64,000 nt of DNA from Hordeum vulgare subsp. vulgare. Taxonomy: Eukaryota; Streptophyta; Magnoliopsida; Poales; Poaceae. Under the pieces are notes generated by a model. The model saw only the letters and a list, made by a program, of their open reading frames with translations. It ran no database searches and had not been told where the DNA came from. Shown piece after piece: positions 12,944-22,246 of the stretch; position 1 is the stretch's first letter, and the number at the start of each line of letters is the position of its first letter. The translations under genes and the position numbers were made by a program. The DNA lies in the NCBI RefSeq assembly GCF_904849725.1, contig NC_058521.1, forward strand, positions 562,670,176 through 562,734,175. The letters run 5' to 3'.

Positions 12944-13006
12944 ATTACACCCAATGGACGGTCGAAAACAGCTGGATCAGATTACACCCAATGGACGGTC
13001 GAAAAC
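12944..13006. repeat. 26-bp perfect direct repeats upstream of the P4H gene
   Basis: The 26-bp unit beginning ATTACACCCAATGG occurs at 12944-12969 and again at 12981-13006. They are separated by 11 bp (AGCTGGATCAG). A partial third copy with the same GGTCAGATTACACCCAATG core lies at 12879-12897. Between the LINE tail and the gene I see no other gene. Confidence 0.8.
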
Positions 13007-13112
13007 AAAAATCGTCGTGAGGGCAGGGATTAGGCGCGGTTTTACTGTTCTTAATATTCGGGTGGTTGAGGGGCTTTTCTCCTCCCCGATAATTTAAAAA
13101 AAAACTAAAGTA

Positions 13113-13225
13113 ATATCTATCCTGTGTCAATATCTCTCATGATTAATAACTCCACTCAAAAGAAATCTATCCTTAGTCAATATCTCCCATGAGCTATGAT
13201 TAATAACCCTCCTCAAAAGAAATCG
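13113..13225. repeat. Imperfect direct repeats in the P4H upstream region
   Basis: A block of about 50-60 bp (ATCTATCCT, TCAATATCTC, CATGA, TTAATAA, CTCAAAAGAAATC) begins at about 13113 and again at about 13164. A partial third copy of the ATATCTCTCATGATTAA core lies near 13301. They lie within 320 bp of the P4H start codon and could hold promoter elements, but no TATA box is clear. Confidence 0.6.
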
Positions 13226-13423
13226 ACCCGTGATTAATAATGCGAATCCTTCGTCAAGGAAAGACCTTCCCGCCGACGTCACACTCCACGCAGGGAACGA
13301 TATCTCTCATGATTAAAACTGCCCTTTCAGCCAGTGAGCCCCGTGAAAGGGCCCCACATCTCGGTCGTCGCCGAAGACCCGAAGTCAGGCTCAGACGACC
13401 CGACCGTCCCGTCACCGCACCGC

Positions 13424-14900
13424 ATGGCTCCCCTGCTCCAGCGCGTCCTCCTCGCCCTCGCCGTCCTGCTGCTCGCCAGCACGGCCTCCTCCTCCGCCAC
13501 CGCCAGCGGCGGCGTCCACTTCGACCCCACCCGCGCCGTCCACGTCTCGTGGCGCCCCAGGTGAGGTGACCGACCGACGCCGACCACCACCCTCCCTCCT
13601 CCGCCGCCGGGCGGCACTACATGCCCGTCGGCATACATAACGTCCGCGCATCCGTTCTTGCCGCAGGGCGTTCCTCTACAAGGGGTTCCTGACGGAGGCG
13701 GAGTGCGATCACCTCGTCGCGCTGGTGAGTTAACCATCTCTCTCTCTCTCTCTCTCTCTCTCTGTCAATGCCCGGTGCACCGGCATTGCCGTGCGTGATC
13801 TGCGTGTGCGTGGTGTGGCAGGCGGAGGAGGGTGGCCTGCAGAAGTCGATGGTGGTGGACCGGCAGACGGGGAAGAGCGTGATGAGCGAGGTGCGCACCA
13901 GCTCCGGAACGTTCCTCGCCAAGAAGCAGGTGCGCGTCGCCTTCCCGCCACAAAGCCGGCTCCTTTCCCGACCGATTTGCCTCACCATCGATCTGCCCGA
14001 TCTACCCTCCTATCTCATCTACTCCAGGACCAAGTTGTGGCGACGATAGAGGCGAGGATCGCCGCCTGGACCCTGCTGCCACAGGGTATGCTATGCTTCC
14101 TCCAGTGGACTGAAACTGAACTCGACGCGCGCTGCATCTCAATTTCGTTTTCCAACTGCAATGTTTGGGCAGAGAACGGCGAGAGCATCCAGGTGCTCCG
14201 GTACGAGAACGGGCAGAAGTACGAGCCGCACGTCGACTTCATCCGGCACGCGGCCAAAGGCCACCATTCCCGCGGAGGCCACCGCGTCGCCACCGTCCTC
14301 ATGTACCTCTCCGACGTCAAGATGGGCGGCGAGACCGTCTTCCCCAACTCCGACGTACTAATCCAGTTACCTCTTCCTTCTGCAAATCTGTTTTCTTCCC
14401 GACGCACGGCTTCAGAATTGATTCGTTTCGCCACAGGCCAAGACGTTGCAGCCCAAAGACGACACGCAGTCAGAGTGTGCACGACGTGGGTACGCAGGTG
14501 AATGTGACGCACTACACTGTGGAGTATCTCTTAGTTAATGTGACGCACTACACTGTGGAGTACTGATTTGTTTTACGCGGCAGTGAAACCGGTGAAAGGC
14601 GACGCGGTGCTGTTCTTCAGCCTGCACCCCAACGGGACGACGGACCCGGACAGCCTGCACGGGAGCTGCCCCGTGATCGAAGGCGAGAAGTGGTCGGCGA
14701 CCAAATGGATCCACGTCCGGCCCTTCGACAACCGCCGTCGCGTGCCGTCCACCGCCGGATGCGGGGACGACGACGAGCTCTGCCCCCGGTTGGCCGCCAA
14801 CGGGGAGTGCGCCAGGAACCCTCGCTACATGGTCGGAACCGCCGGCTCCCCCGGCTTCTGCCGGAAGAGCTGCAACGCGTGCACCGGTACTACATTGTAG
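13424..14900 (+). CDS. Prolyl 4-hydroxylase with C-terminal ShK domain, 7 exons
   Basis: Exons by GT-AG and frame: 13424-13560, 13667-13724, 13822-13929, 14028-14085, 14173-14354, 14437-14497, 14584-14900, giving 306 residues. Residues 1-28 are a hydrophobic signal/anchor, supporting the ATG at 13424 over an in-frame ATG at 13334. The 2-oxoglutarate/Fe(II) dioxygenase core shows iron ligands H140, D142 and H227 and 2-oxoglutarate-binding K237, with LMYLSDVKMGGETVFPN between. Six cysteines (261, 268, 277, 294, 298, 301) form a ShK-like tail, as in several plant P4Hs. The family hydroxylates peptidyl proline in extensins and arabinogalactan proteins in the ER/Golgi, which permits O-glycosylation of cell-wall proteins. 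All catalytic residues are present and length is normal, so it looks functional. Substrate is not predictable from sequence. Confidence 0.93.
13737..13763. repeat. (TC)n microsatellite in P4H intron 2
   Basis: An uninterrupted TC dinucleotide run of about 13 units begins 12 bases after the exon-2 donor. Its length is likely polymorphic. It also supplies pyrimidines within a very short (97-nt) intron. Confidence 0.9.
14501..14562. repeat. 26-bp direct duplication in P4H intron 6
   Basis: The unit beginning AATGTGACGCACTACACTGT is present at 14501-14526 and again at 14537-14562. Intron 6 spans 14498-14583, so most of it consists of these two copies. The splice sites lie outside the repeat. Confidence 0.85.
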
Positions 14901-14934
14901 ATTTGCATGCCACTGACTGGCTATGGCTAATCGA

Positions 14935-14940
14935 AATAAA
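14935..14940 (+). promoter_or_regulatory. Candidate poly(A) signal of the P4H gene
   Basis: AATAAA lies 35 nt after the P4H stop codon, followed by T-rich sequence. It is the only canonical plus-strand signal close to the stop. Confidence 0.5.
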
Positions 14941-14957
14941 AATATCGGTTTGTTTAT

Positions 14958-15000
14958 CAATGATTTGTTATGTACAAATATACGGATCAACAAATCATTG
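14958..15000. other. Perfect 12-bp inverted repeat between the two convergent genes
   Basis: CAATGATTTGTT (14958-14969) pairs with AACAAATCATTG (14989-15000) around a 19-nt loop. It lies between the P4H stop (14900) and the GPAT stop (15030), so it would be transcribed in the 3' UTR of either gene. Confidence 0.8.
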
Positions 15001-15029
15001 TCCGGGCAAGGCGATCACGGCTGTCCTGT

Positions 15030-17024
15030 TCACGTGCCCTTGTTCGGCCTGACGACGCCGTCGTTGCCGGCGAGCGCCTGGTACTTGTCCTTCCTGGTGA
15101 AGCCGGTGCACTCGAAGGAGAGCGCCGATGCGATGAGCCTCTGCACGTGGTTCGCCACCTCGTGGCTCGACCTCCCGCCGCCGCCGCAGGTGAGCTCCGC
15201 CGGCAGCCTGTCGAGGAACGTCACCGTGTACTGCGGCCGCGGGTTCATGAACAGGTAGAAGGGGTCCATCCCCTTCCAGCCCCGCGCCGTGGTGCCGTGG
15301 AACATGCTCATCCGGCACTCCGTCGCCACGGGCACGATGTCGTCGCTGAGCTCCGCGAACAGCGACGAGAAGCGCAGCAGGAAGGGCTCCCTGCACGTGG
15401 TGCCCTCGGGGCACACGGCGAGGTCGCACCCGGCGAGCAGGCGCCTGATGGCGGCCGCGTCGGTGGCGCGGTCGCGGGTGAGGCGGACGGTGCGGATCGG
15501 CGAGAGGAACTCGGAGAGGCGGGAGAGCGAGTAGGTGACGACGGACACGGGGCGGCCGAGCGCCACGGAGATGAAGACCGGGTCCAGGAGCGTGCGGTGG
15601 GAGCAGGCGAAGAGCGCGCCCGTGCGGCCCTCGGCATGCTTAGGGCGCGGCGGGGGCGCGCCCCGCACCACCACGCGCACGCCCAGCGCCCGGTACACGT
15701 GGTACTGCCACGGCATCGGGACGAGCGACCCGGCGGCGACGCGGACGCACGCGAGCAGGAAGCCGATGGGGAACCACACCACGGCGACCAGCGCTGCCAG
15801 CGGCGTCGGGCGCTGGACGAGGCGGCCGTCGTGGAAGACCACCGGCTTCCGCAGCTTGTCCGCGCCCACGGCACTCACGGGCTCCCGCGGCACGAGGTAC
15901 GCCTCCTGCGGTGCAAAACACATGTTAAGAATTCTGCAGGGACTTTGTACACACAGTGTACCAAGCTCACACTTTTTGGTTGCTGCTAAGCATTTAACGG
16001 GATGAACCTGAAATGGGCACAGTGCTTCTATACCATGAGTAGGAAATTGACATGCATCATGCATGTACTAAAAGGTTAATGCTTGCGAAATGCATGCTTG
16101 AATTGTTAAGTATAACCTCACCCTCAGCTAGAAATGCATGCTGTGCATGCATGCGTAGGTGCATAAGTATTACTACTAGTAGTACATGTGATTTAGTTTT
16201 TCTTAGATGCTAGAATCAATTGAAGAAAAATAGGAGACATGAGTATGACATGAACAAACAGCTCAGGTTAACTAGAACGCCAACGGCCAACTTTTTCGCT
16301 CCGGCATATGGAACCCATCTGTTGATGGGCAGCGTACGTCGAAACTAGCTATGGGAAACATCAAAGAGCTGAACCAGTGGTTAGAGAATCAATTGACCTT
16401 GCAAAGGCTCATGAAGGCGTAGTCGGACCTCCGGTCGCCCAGCCCGACCTCCGGCGCGTCGCCGTCGCCGACCATCTCTCTCAGCGCCTCCGCCTTCCTC
16501 TCGCCGACGAGCACGCCGCGGCGCGAGTCGACCATCCCCGTGGCGCGCCCGCGCCACGTCGCGAGCTCCGTGCCGGCGACGGCGTCCGCGCCGAGGTGGT
16601 CCCTCAGGAACGGCTCCGCCATCACCCTGGGCGTGGCGGTCACCACCCACCTCCGCCCGCACGCCGAGAACACGCGCCAAGCGTCCGGGTGCACGTCGTC
16701 AGCGTAGAACCTGGGCAGCACGGCGCGCGCCGCGGACTCGATGTCGGCCACGCGCGCGCCCGCGGTGGCCGCGAACACCAGCACCCGCACGCCGGCCGAC
16801 TCGGACACGGCGTGGTACAGCAGCCCGGCGAGCGGCGCCAGGAGCAGGAGGAGCGCGAGGCGCGGCACGCCGCCGGCCTCGAAGGCCACGAGCGCGTAGT
16901 AGGGGAAGGCGCTCCGCGACCGGAGCAGCGTGCCGTCGAGGTCCGACACCACGGTGTGGTCGCCGCGGCGCGACGCGTCGCACTTGCGCACCGCCGGGAA
17001 CGGCTCCTTGCTGGCCACCACCAT
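15030..17024 (-). CDS. Glycerol-3-phosphate acyltransferase (GPAT), 2 exons, 500 aa
   Basis: Exon 1 is 17024-16398 (209 codons), exon 2 is 15905-15030 (291 codons and stop), with a GT-AG intron of 492 nt. The N-terminus is a HAD-phosphatase-like domain with motif I DLDGTLL (D28, D30) and motif III GDRRSDY (residues 196-202). Hydrophobic segments lie at about 41-72 and 244-266. The acyltransferase domain has block I HRTLLDP (H312, D317) and block [13 protein letters not shown] (E376). It ends near FTRKDKY. This is the land-plant GPAT family that transfers an acyl group from acyl-CoA to glycerol-3-phosphate, mostly at sn-2, in the ER for cutin/suberin synthesis. Retained phosphatase aspartates resemble the GPAT4/6/8-RAM2 group rather than GPAT5/7, but the clade needs a tree. 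The ATG at 17024 is chosen over an in-frame upstream ATG (17186) because the latter lies upstream of the TATA box. Confidence 0.93.
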
Positions 17025-17120
17025 TGAACTAGCTTGAGCGCGAAGGCTAACCAGTTTTGTGGGTGTGGTCGTGTGGTCTGTGCCTCCGTGGTTTGGCTTT
17101 GTGCACAAGCGTGCGCAAGG

Positions 17121-17128
17121 ATTTATAG
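17121..17128 (-). promoter_or_regulatory. TATA box of the GPAT gene
   Basis: The minus strand reads CTATAAAT about 98 nt upstream of the GPAT ATG. A start site 30 nt downstream would give a leader of about 65-70 nt. This also argues that the longer in-frame ORF beginning at 17186 is not used. Confidence 0.6.
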
Positions 17129-18387
17129 AGCGCGGCGACGCGTGAGAGACGGGCGGTTTGTGGATAGTAGTAGAAGCAAGGACCAAGCAAAGGACAAAGG
17201 TTGACTGATTAATTGGGTGAGCGGTAAAATCGTGGCTGATGTTTTTCTCTTAAAAAAAACTTTTGATCCATTTATCATCTGTCGTGGAAGCACAAAAACA
17301 GAAAAGTAACAAAAAAAATACACTATACGGATTCGTCAACTAACTAGCGAGGACTACAAACACAAAAAAACCGCACCACAATCATTGCCCTCCCTCGACA
17401 AAGCCGGATAAAACTTGTTCTCATAGACAATTTCGAAGTCTAGTCTTCAACGCCGATCCGCAAATTCCTCCGTTAAATGTCTGTTTTTGTGTTCGGACAT
17501 GATCCGCAGACATGATATACGGTAGAGAGCCATCCAACGCTAATTACAAACTACATTGGGATCATGCATGTGACGGGAAATATTTTTGGTTTAGTGTCCG
17601 GTTGAAAGAAGAGAGAGAAAAGGGGGAACATGCATGTACGGATAGAGAGAGAAAAGAGAGGGACATGCATGTGATTGGTCAAGTGCATGTCCCGACTCGC
17701 GCAAAGCTTCCTCATATTTGTCTTCACTATCCTAAAATTCGTACGCCCGAATTGGTAAGCTTACATATACAAATCTCAGTTGAATGACAAAAATGATCCG
17801 GACGTATGTCGAAGGTTTGAGAATCTGTCTTGAAGATGCCATGAAACCTCACACGACTACCGCACCAAAACAACTCCACCAGATCGACGGAGAGAAATAT
17901 AGATCAGAAGCAGCGGCAGAGCTACGCATAATTGCCCCCCCCCCCCCCCCCCCCTCAAAAAAAAAATCTTCTACTAGCTCCATCACTGACGAGAAGGATC
18001 CAATTTACACACATATAAAGACTTATGGAGGTCGGACTCTTGGATATGTGGCTCTCTCGGTTTTGAGAATTTTTTCTTTATGGCGATGATCTGGTAGGAC
18101 CATGGCCTTGATAAATTCCCATCCACGAGCGATAATGTTAGGCCGCGTTTAGGATGGTTGTATTTCAATAACGGGGTATTTAGTTTACACTTATATTTTA
18201 GTGATCGCTGAACAATATTTCGCTGGAAACAAAACAGCGGCCCGAGGTTTGTATCTTTTACACGCATATTTGAAATGAAAAGGACGGTCCAAAGAGAGCC
18301 TTACACTGATTCCACCGTTGGAGCGGCATGCCATTAGGATGTACGCTCTTTTACACCTCTTCTGCTTCACAATATAGTGCACGTAGA
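17129..18387. other. Intergenic DNA, no gene seen
   Basis: AT-rich non-coding sequence upstream of GPAT. It holds A-runs, a repeated GAGAGAAAAG(A/G)GG/ACATGCATGT pair (about 17613-17671) and the C homopolymer listed separately. The segment around 17400-17560 resembles fragments of high-copy transposon DNA, but no termini could be defined. Confidence 0.5.
17935..17954. repeat. (C)20 homopolymer
   Basis: Twenty consecutive C residues followed by TC and an A-run. The exact length is probably unreliable or variable. Confidence 0.85.
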
Positions 18388-18575
18388 TTAAAAAAAGTCA
18401 AACTTTGAAAACTCTTACCAAACTTTTGGAAATAATTATTTATATCCACAATATCAAATATATAAAGTAGAGTTGATCTTATAATGTACCTAATGATATA
18501 AGCTTGCCATTCTAGATGTAACTATTTTTCTTTTCAGAAATTTCGTCAAGGTTTGTGATGCTTAACTTAAAAAAT
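18388..18575. mobile_element. Decayed Stowaway-like MITE
   Basis: The left arm (GTCAAACTTTGAAAA, ATATCCACAATATCAAATAT) and the right arm, read in reverse complement (ACAAACCTTGACGAAATTTC, TAGTTACATCTAGAATGGCA), match imperfectly around an AT-rich centre. These are recognisable interior sequences of a common Triticeae Stowaway group. The tips are decayed, so the ends are approximate. Confidence 0.5.
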
Positions 18576-18673
18576 AACACATATACACTGCATCATGTAA
18601 CAGAGGGGTATTGTTGGTTTGGTTAATAGACAATTCTTTTTTTTTTGAAAACAAAAGAAGAAGGAGTGAGGCG

Positions 18674-19056
18674 TTTTGGCTCCAGGCTCATCTGCATCCA
18701 TATTAAATAAAAAATTGAAACAAATACTAGAAAAACTTAAAATTTCCAATTAGTTTTTTCATAGTAGATAATTTGATACGCGATGTCTGCTTCAAATTTT
18801 AAATTATTTGAACATCCGAGTAGCTCTCGACAAAAAGATAAATTTAGGGTCTTTTAGAAAGTATATTGTTCATGTGTTGTTTGGATCCTAATTTGTTTGT
18901 TTTGCTGAGAACTACTCATATCTGCAAATGATATGAACTTTGAAGCATACCTCACGCATCAAATTATCTACCTTATATATTTTTTTGAAATTTGTTAAAT
19001 GTTTTTAATTTTTTTATTGTTTTTCTTAACCGGGTGCAGATGAGCTCAGGCTCAGA
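18674..19056. mobile_element. Foldback MITE of about 380 bp
   Basis: The termini are imperfect inverted repeats: GGCTCCAGGCTCATCTGCA on the left, and GAGCCTGAGCTCATCTGCA when the right end is reverse-complemented. The arms continue inward: GTAGATAATTTGATACGCGA near 18764 matches the reverse complement of the segment near 18960-18980. Nearly the whole unit folds into one long hairpin. Superfamily is not certain; no clear target duplication was found. Confidence 0.65.
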
Positions 19057-19744
19057 ATTGGATATTCGAAGAAGAAGAGGCTATGCCCATGTTTTACGTG
19101 TGGCACATTAAAAGCATCTACAGCCAAACATAGTAAATATGATTCCATAAATGTCCGTAGACACATCTGGTCAGTAATCGATGTGTTATGTATTTGTCCG
19201 ACTACGCAGGCATACTCCTCCTTTTCTTCCTCATATATTTGGTCACTTGCACGTGATAGGTGAAGAGTAAGAGAAAGAAAGAAAAGAATGAATAAAAAAA
19301 GATGGTACGGGGTGGGGTCGCGTCTTAAGTGACGGATTGACCGGGCACGTTCGGGAGCCTTTATATTCTATCTATATTTTTCTTTAATTTGAGGGTTTAT
19401 GGATAAATCAAACTATTGGGATGATATGAGAGTTTTGGTTGAGTTCTTTTTTTTCCCCTTCTCTTTCTAGTCGATCGCTGACCGAACGTGTCCGAAAACA
19501 TATGAAAGGTCGTTTGAGACATCCAATTGTGGATGCTATAAGAGTTTCTAGAAACTCGAAATTGTGGCAGGGTTTAGTCCCATATTTCTAGATAGTAAGA
19601 TGGAGACCAACATATGAAGCGGAGCTTTAGCTATGTTTTAATTTCTAACTAATGACAAAGACATAATAAGTAAAACAATGTATACCAAAAAAAACATAAT
19701 GCACTCAGTTGAGCCCTGGTGCACGCATCGTCCGATCATCACAC

Positions 19745-19795
19745 GATCACATCTGTTTTTTTTTTTGTTTTTTTTTGCGGGGTGATCACATCTGT
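19745..19795 (-). mobile_element. Tiny poly(A)-tail-only retroposition footprint
   Basis: GATCACATCTGT occurs at 19745-19756 and 19784-19795, flanking a 27-nt T-rich insert that ends GCGGGGT. On the minus strand the insert is a short CCCCGC stub followed by an A-rich tail. A 12-bp target duplication plus an A-tail is the signature of LINE-type retroposition, here extremely 5'-truncated. Confidence 0.5.
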
Positions 19796-20291
19796 CATTT
19801 AATGTCCATAAAGAGAGAAATATATATGCTACTGTTGCTTGTTAAATGCCGATTAAGCACACTGCACCGTACACGTTCCATACGTGGCGCATTACGTGCT
19901 ATATGTACTGCACCAGTATGCATGGCAGTATGGCACGACACTGTTGCCCGGTAAAAGCGTGAACAGACAGCATAGCGTGTCATTTGTAAGCACAGCCGTC
20001 TCGCCCGATCAGCCGATCCCGATCCCGATCCGTTGAGCGGTCGGTTTATACACGCTACAGGCCACCTGGTCACTCGGCACGGGACACGGAGCCTTTACAA
20101 CCACACGTCGCCCTCGCTTTCCTCCCCCGGCGGTGAGCGACTCGCCTCTGTCGGCGTTGGGGCAGATAGACGAGGTTGTCAGAAAAAAAAGGCATGTGTC
20201 CGTCAACCCTAACTCGTCCAGTCGCTCGCAGTAAGATGATGCTTGTACGTACTACTGTACTTACTAACTGAACAAATGCGTGAAAACGAAA

Positions 20292-20351
20292 TTGAATTGG
20301 AAGTTTGGGATCGGATCGGGGTTGAATTGGAAGTTTGGGATCGGATCGGGG
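20292..20351. repeat. Perfect 30-bp tandem duplication
   Basis: The unit beginning TTGAATTGGAAGTTTGGGAT is present twice head-to-tail, at 20292-20321 and 20322-20351, with no mismatch, pointing to a recent event. Confidence 0.9.
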
Positions 20352-20370
20352 TGGTTTCATTGCGGGAGGC

Positions 20371-20698
20371 AGAGGGTGTTTGGATCCAAGAAACTTATTT
20401 TAGTTTGATTAAAAATAGTTTTTTTAAAAGGCTAAAGCTTCAAGCATCCTTGACTAAAGAGAGGTTAAAACTAGTTTTATAACTAAAAAAATTTAATTAG
20501 GGGTACCCCTATTAAAATATGGATTAGTCCTCTTTCTTCTAATTTAACTTTTCTCTTCAAAGTCTGGGACTTGAACTCTAATGGGCGGGGAATACCATCA
20601 GGCCTCCTAACCATCCAACCATACGTTGATTTGCGAGGCTAGCAAGTTTTAGTTCCACTATTTTTAATCATAAGACTAAAACGTATCAAGCACCCTCT
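20371..20698. mobile_element. TIR MITE of about 330 bp
   Basis: The left end AGAGGGTGTTTGGATCC matches the reverse complement of the right end, AGAGGGTGCTTGATACG. Inside, GATTAAAAATAGT on the left matches the reverse complement of ACTATTTTTAATC on the right. TIRs beginning GGGTGTTTGG are common among grass DNA-transposon MITEs. No clean target duplication is visible, so the superfamily is left open. Confidence 0.6.
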
Positions 20699-21795
20699 TA
20701 GTCATATCCCTCCGGGTTGTTCGTGTCACGACTGCACACGGACGTGGTACTTGCGATAGCTATATATGGTCTATGGTCTACTGGAGGCGGCCAAGAGTCC
20801 TTACGATTCGGTTCACTGTGACGATTATTCTGAACCACTCGATCGATGCACACCGTCACGGCCCTGAGGCTGTGGAGAGAGATATATATATAGAGAGAGA
20901 CGTACTACGTCCGCATCGTTGTACTGCCTCGCTGCCGGCACAGTAATCGTCCGGCGCGCGGATGGGAGTCCAGCGCGGCGTGCGCTGGGGCGTACTGTTC
21001 CATTGCGGCGGCCCGCCCCTCTGCGGCATGGGTCGCCACGGCGCCGGCTTTGCCGACGCTCCGTGATCTCCGGTGAGGCGATCGCGGGTCGGTGGCGAGC
21101 TGTCCTCCGCCATTAATCGCGGTGGCCGAATCCTCGCTCGCTGTTCTCCGCCGTGCATGGCCATGGTTGTAGGGCTGCAGGGGGCTCGTCGCTTTCGGTA
21201 AAAGCTGGGTCGCGTTTCGGCTGCCGATTTCGTTCTTTTTTTCACCGACAAGTAAATGCAGGGGTGGTGGGCACCGGTGCGGGTACCCGTCGGGGCTCTT
21301 TCGGTTCCCGTAGGCTGTATCAGTATGGACTATGGACCAACCGTTGACATGGACGAGGAAAATGGACCGTGCGTGCCACACGTTGCGACCTAGGATTAAA
21401 CATTTCGCGCCCGCAAATTTGCTGCGACATCGGTTCGCGGACTGGACCATCATTCAACGCGGCTCGTATACGTTTCAACAACTAAAAACATCTAGTACAA
21501 TCATACTTAAAAAGTTCGATCAATGGGCACTCCTTATATTCAATACCCTATATCCGTATTATTCATGCAGCGTACAGATAAATTACGTACATTATCACAC
21601 ATACTATGCAACGGAACTTTGAGCATTTATAGTCGGACCATGCAAATCCGGTCCCTCAAACACCCACGGACATGTGCAGAAGCGTTCGCAGACACTGAAC
21701 AATCACGCCTCAAATAATTCATTTTATAATCGGACATCGCATATTAAAACCTCAAATTCATACAAATGTATGCAACATATAAAACTTACGTACTA
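20699..21795. other. Intergenic DNA with a GC-rich patch, no gene seen
   Basis: A GC-rich segment (about 20930-21345) gives overlapping frames on both strands, but I find no domain, no shared codon signal and no splice structure. A (TA)n/(GA)n run lies at about 20875-20900. The segment 21340-21720 looks like dispersed transposon-derived DNA. Confidence 0.45.
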
Positions 21796-21934
21796 CTCCC
21801 TTCATTCCTAAATATAAGTTTTTTAGAGATTACACTAAAAGACTATATAGAGAGCAAAATATATGTCTACATACATCCGTATGTAGTTTTCTAGTGAAAA
21901 CTCTTAAAAGACTTATATTTAGGAACCGATGGAG
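21796..21934. mobile_element. Stowaway (Tc1/Mariner) MITE, 139 bp
   Basis: It begins CTCCCTTCATTCCTAAATAT and its right end reverse-complements to CTCCATCGGTTCCTAAATAT. TA is duplicated at 21794-21795 and 21935-21936. The interior contains ACATACATCCGTATGTAG, typical of Triticeae Stowaway elements. Confidence 0.85.
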
Positions 21935-21948
21935 TACATATAACCTAT

Positions 21949-22246
21949 CTAATCTTCGTCGGAGATGTCGACGTTCTCCGTGCCCTCTGGCAGATAAATG
22001 GCCGCATGCCGCAGCTCCGCCCCCTCTTGCTGCTCCGTCACAGCCTCCTCTGCCTCGATCTCCGCCTCTAGCTCGTTGACGACGGCATCGGCCTCCGCCT
22101 GCCTCTGCCGTATGAGCCGGCGGTTGGCCTTCACCTCGGCCTCGTCCCGGATGGAATCCAGGATGGCATGATGCTCCTCCATCTCCTCCGATTGGGCGAC
22201 GACGAACTCCGCCTCCGCCTTCACCATGCTCAAGCTGGGAGCCTCA
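21949..22246 (-). pseudogene. Truncated acidic coiled-coil ORF (C-terminal fragment)
   Basis: A minus-strand open frame of about 98 codons enters from the retroelement junction at 22246 and ends at a stop at 21949. It is rich in Glu, Ala and Arg in heptad-like order (EVKANRRLIRQRQAEADAV) and ends in an acidic tail (ENVDISDED). No start codon is needed at the junction because the frame runs straight into the inserted LTR, so the 5' part was cut off by that insertion. I do not recognise the family; the composition suggests a coiled-coil nuclear protein or the C-terminus of a transposon-encoded protein. The gene ends only 14 bp from the Stowaway MITE. Confidence 0.4.

Larger units (their letters stand above)
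19057..20370. other. Intergenic DNA, no gene seen
   Basis: Non-coding. Contains an imperfect 13-bp inverted pair (CGGGCACGTTCGG at 19342-19354 with CCGAACGTGTCCG at 19482-19494), the poly-T insertion at 19745-19795 and the 30-bp tandem duplication at 20292-20351. Short ORFs here show no family motif. Confidence 0.5.

Noticed and set aside
13791..14501. 236-codon ORF overlapping the P4H gene
   Set aside because: It crosses four introns and three exons in the wrong frame; the spliced P4H frame explains the region.
14970..15989. 339-codon plus-strand ORF opposite GPAT exon 2
   Set aside because: It is the antisense shadow of a GC-rich coding exon; no domain, and the minus frame has all GPAT motifs and splice sites.
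20856..21453. 131- and 182-codon minus ORFs as a gene
   Set aside because: Overlapping frames, low-complexity composition, no motif and no plausible splice structure.
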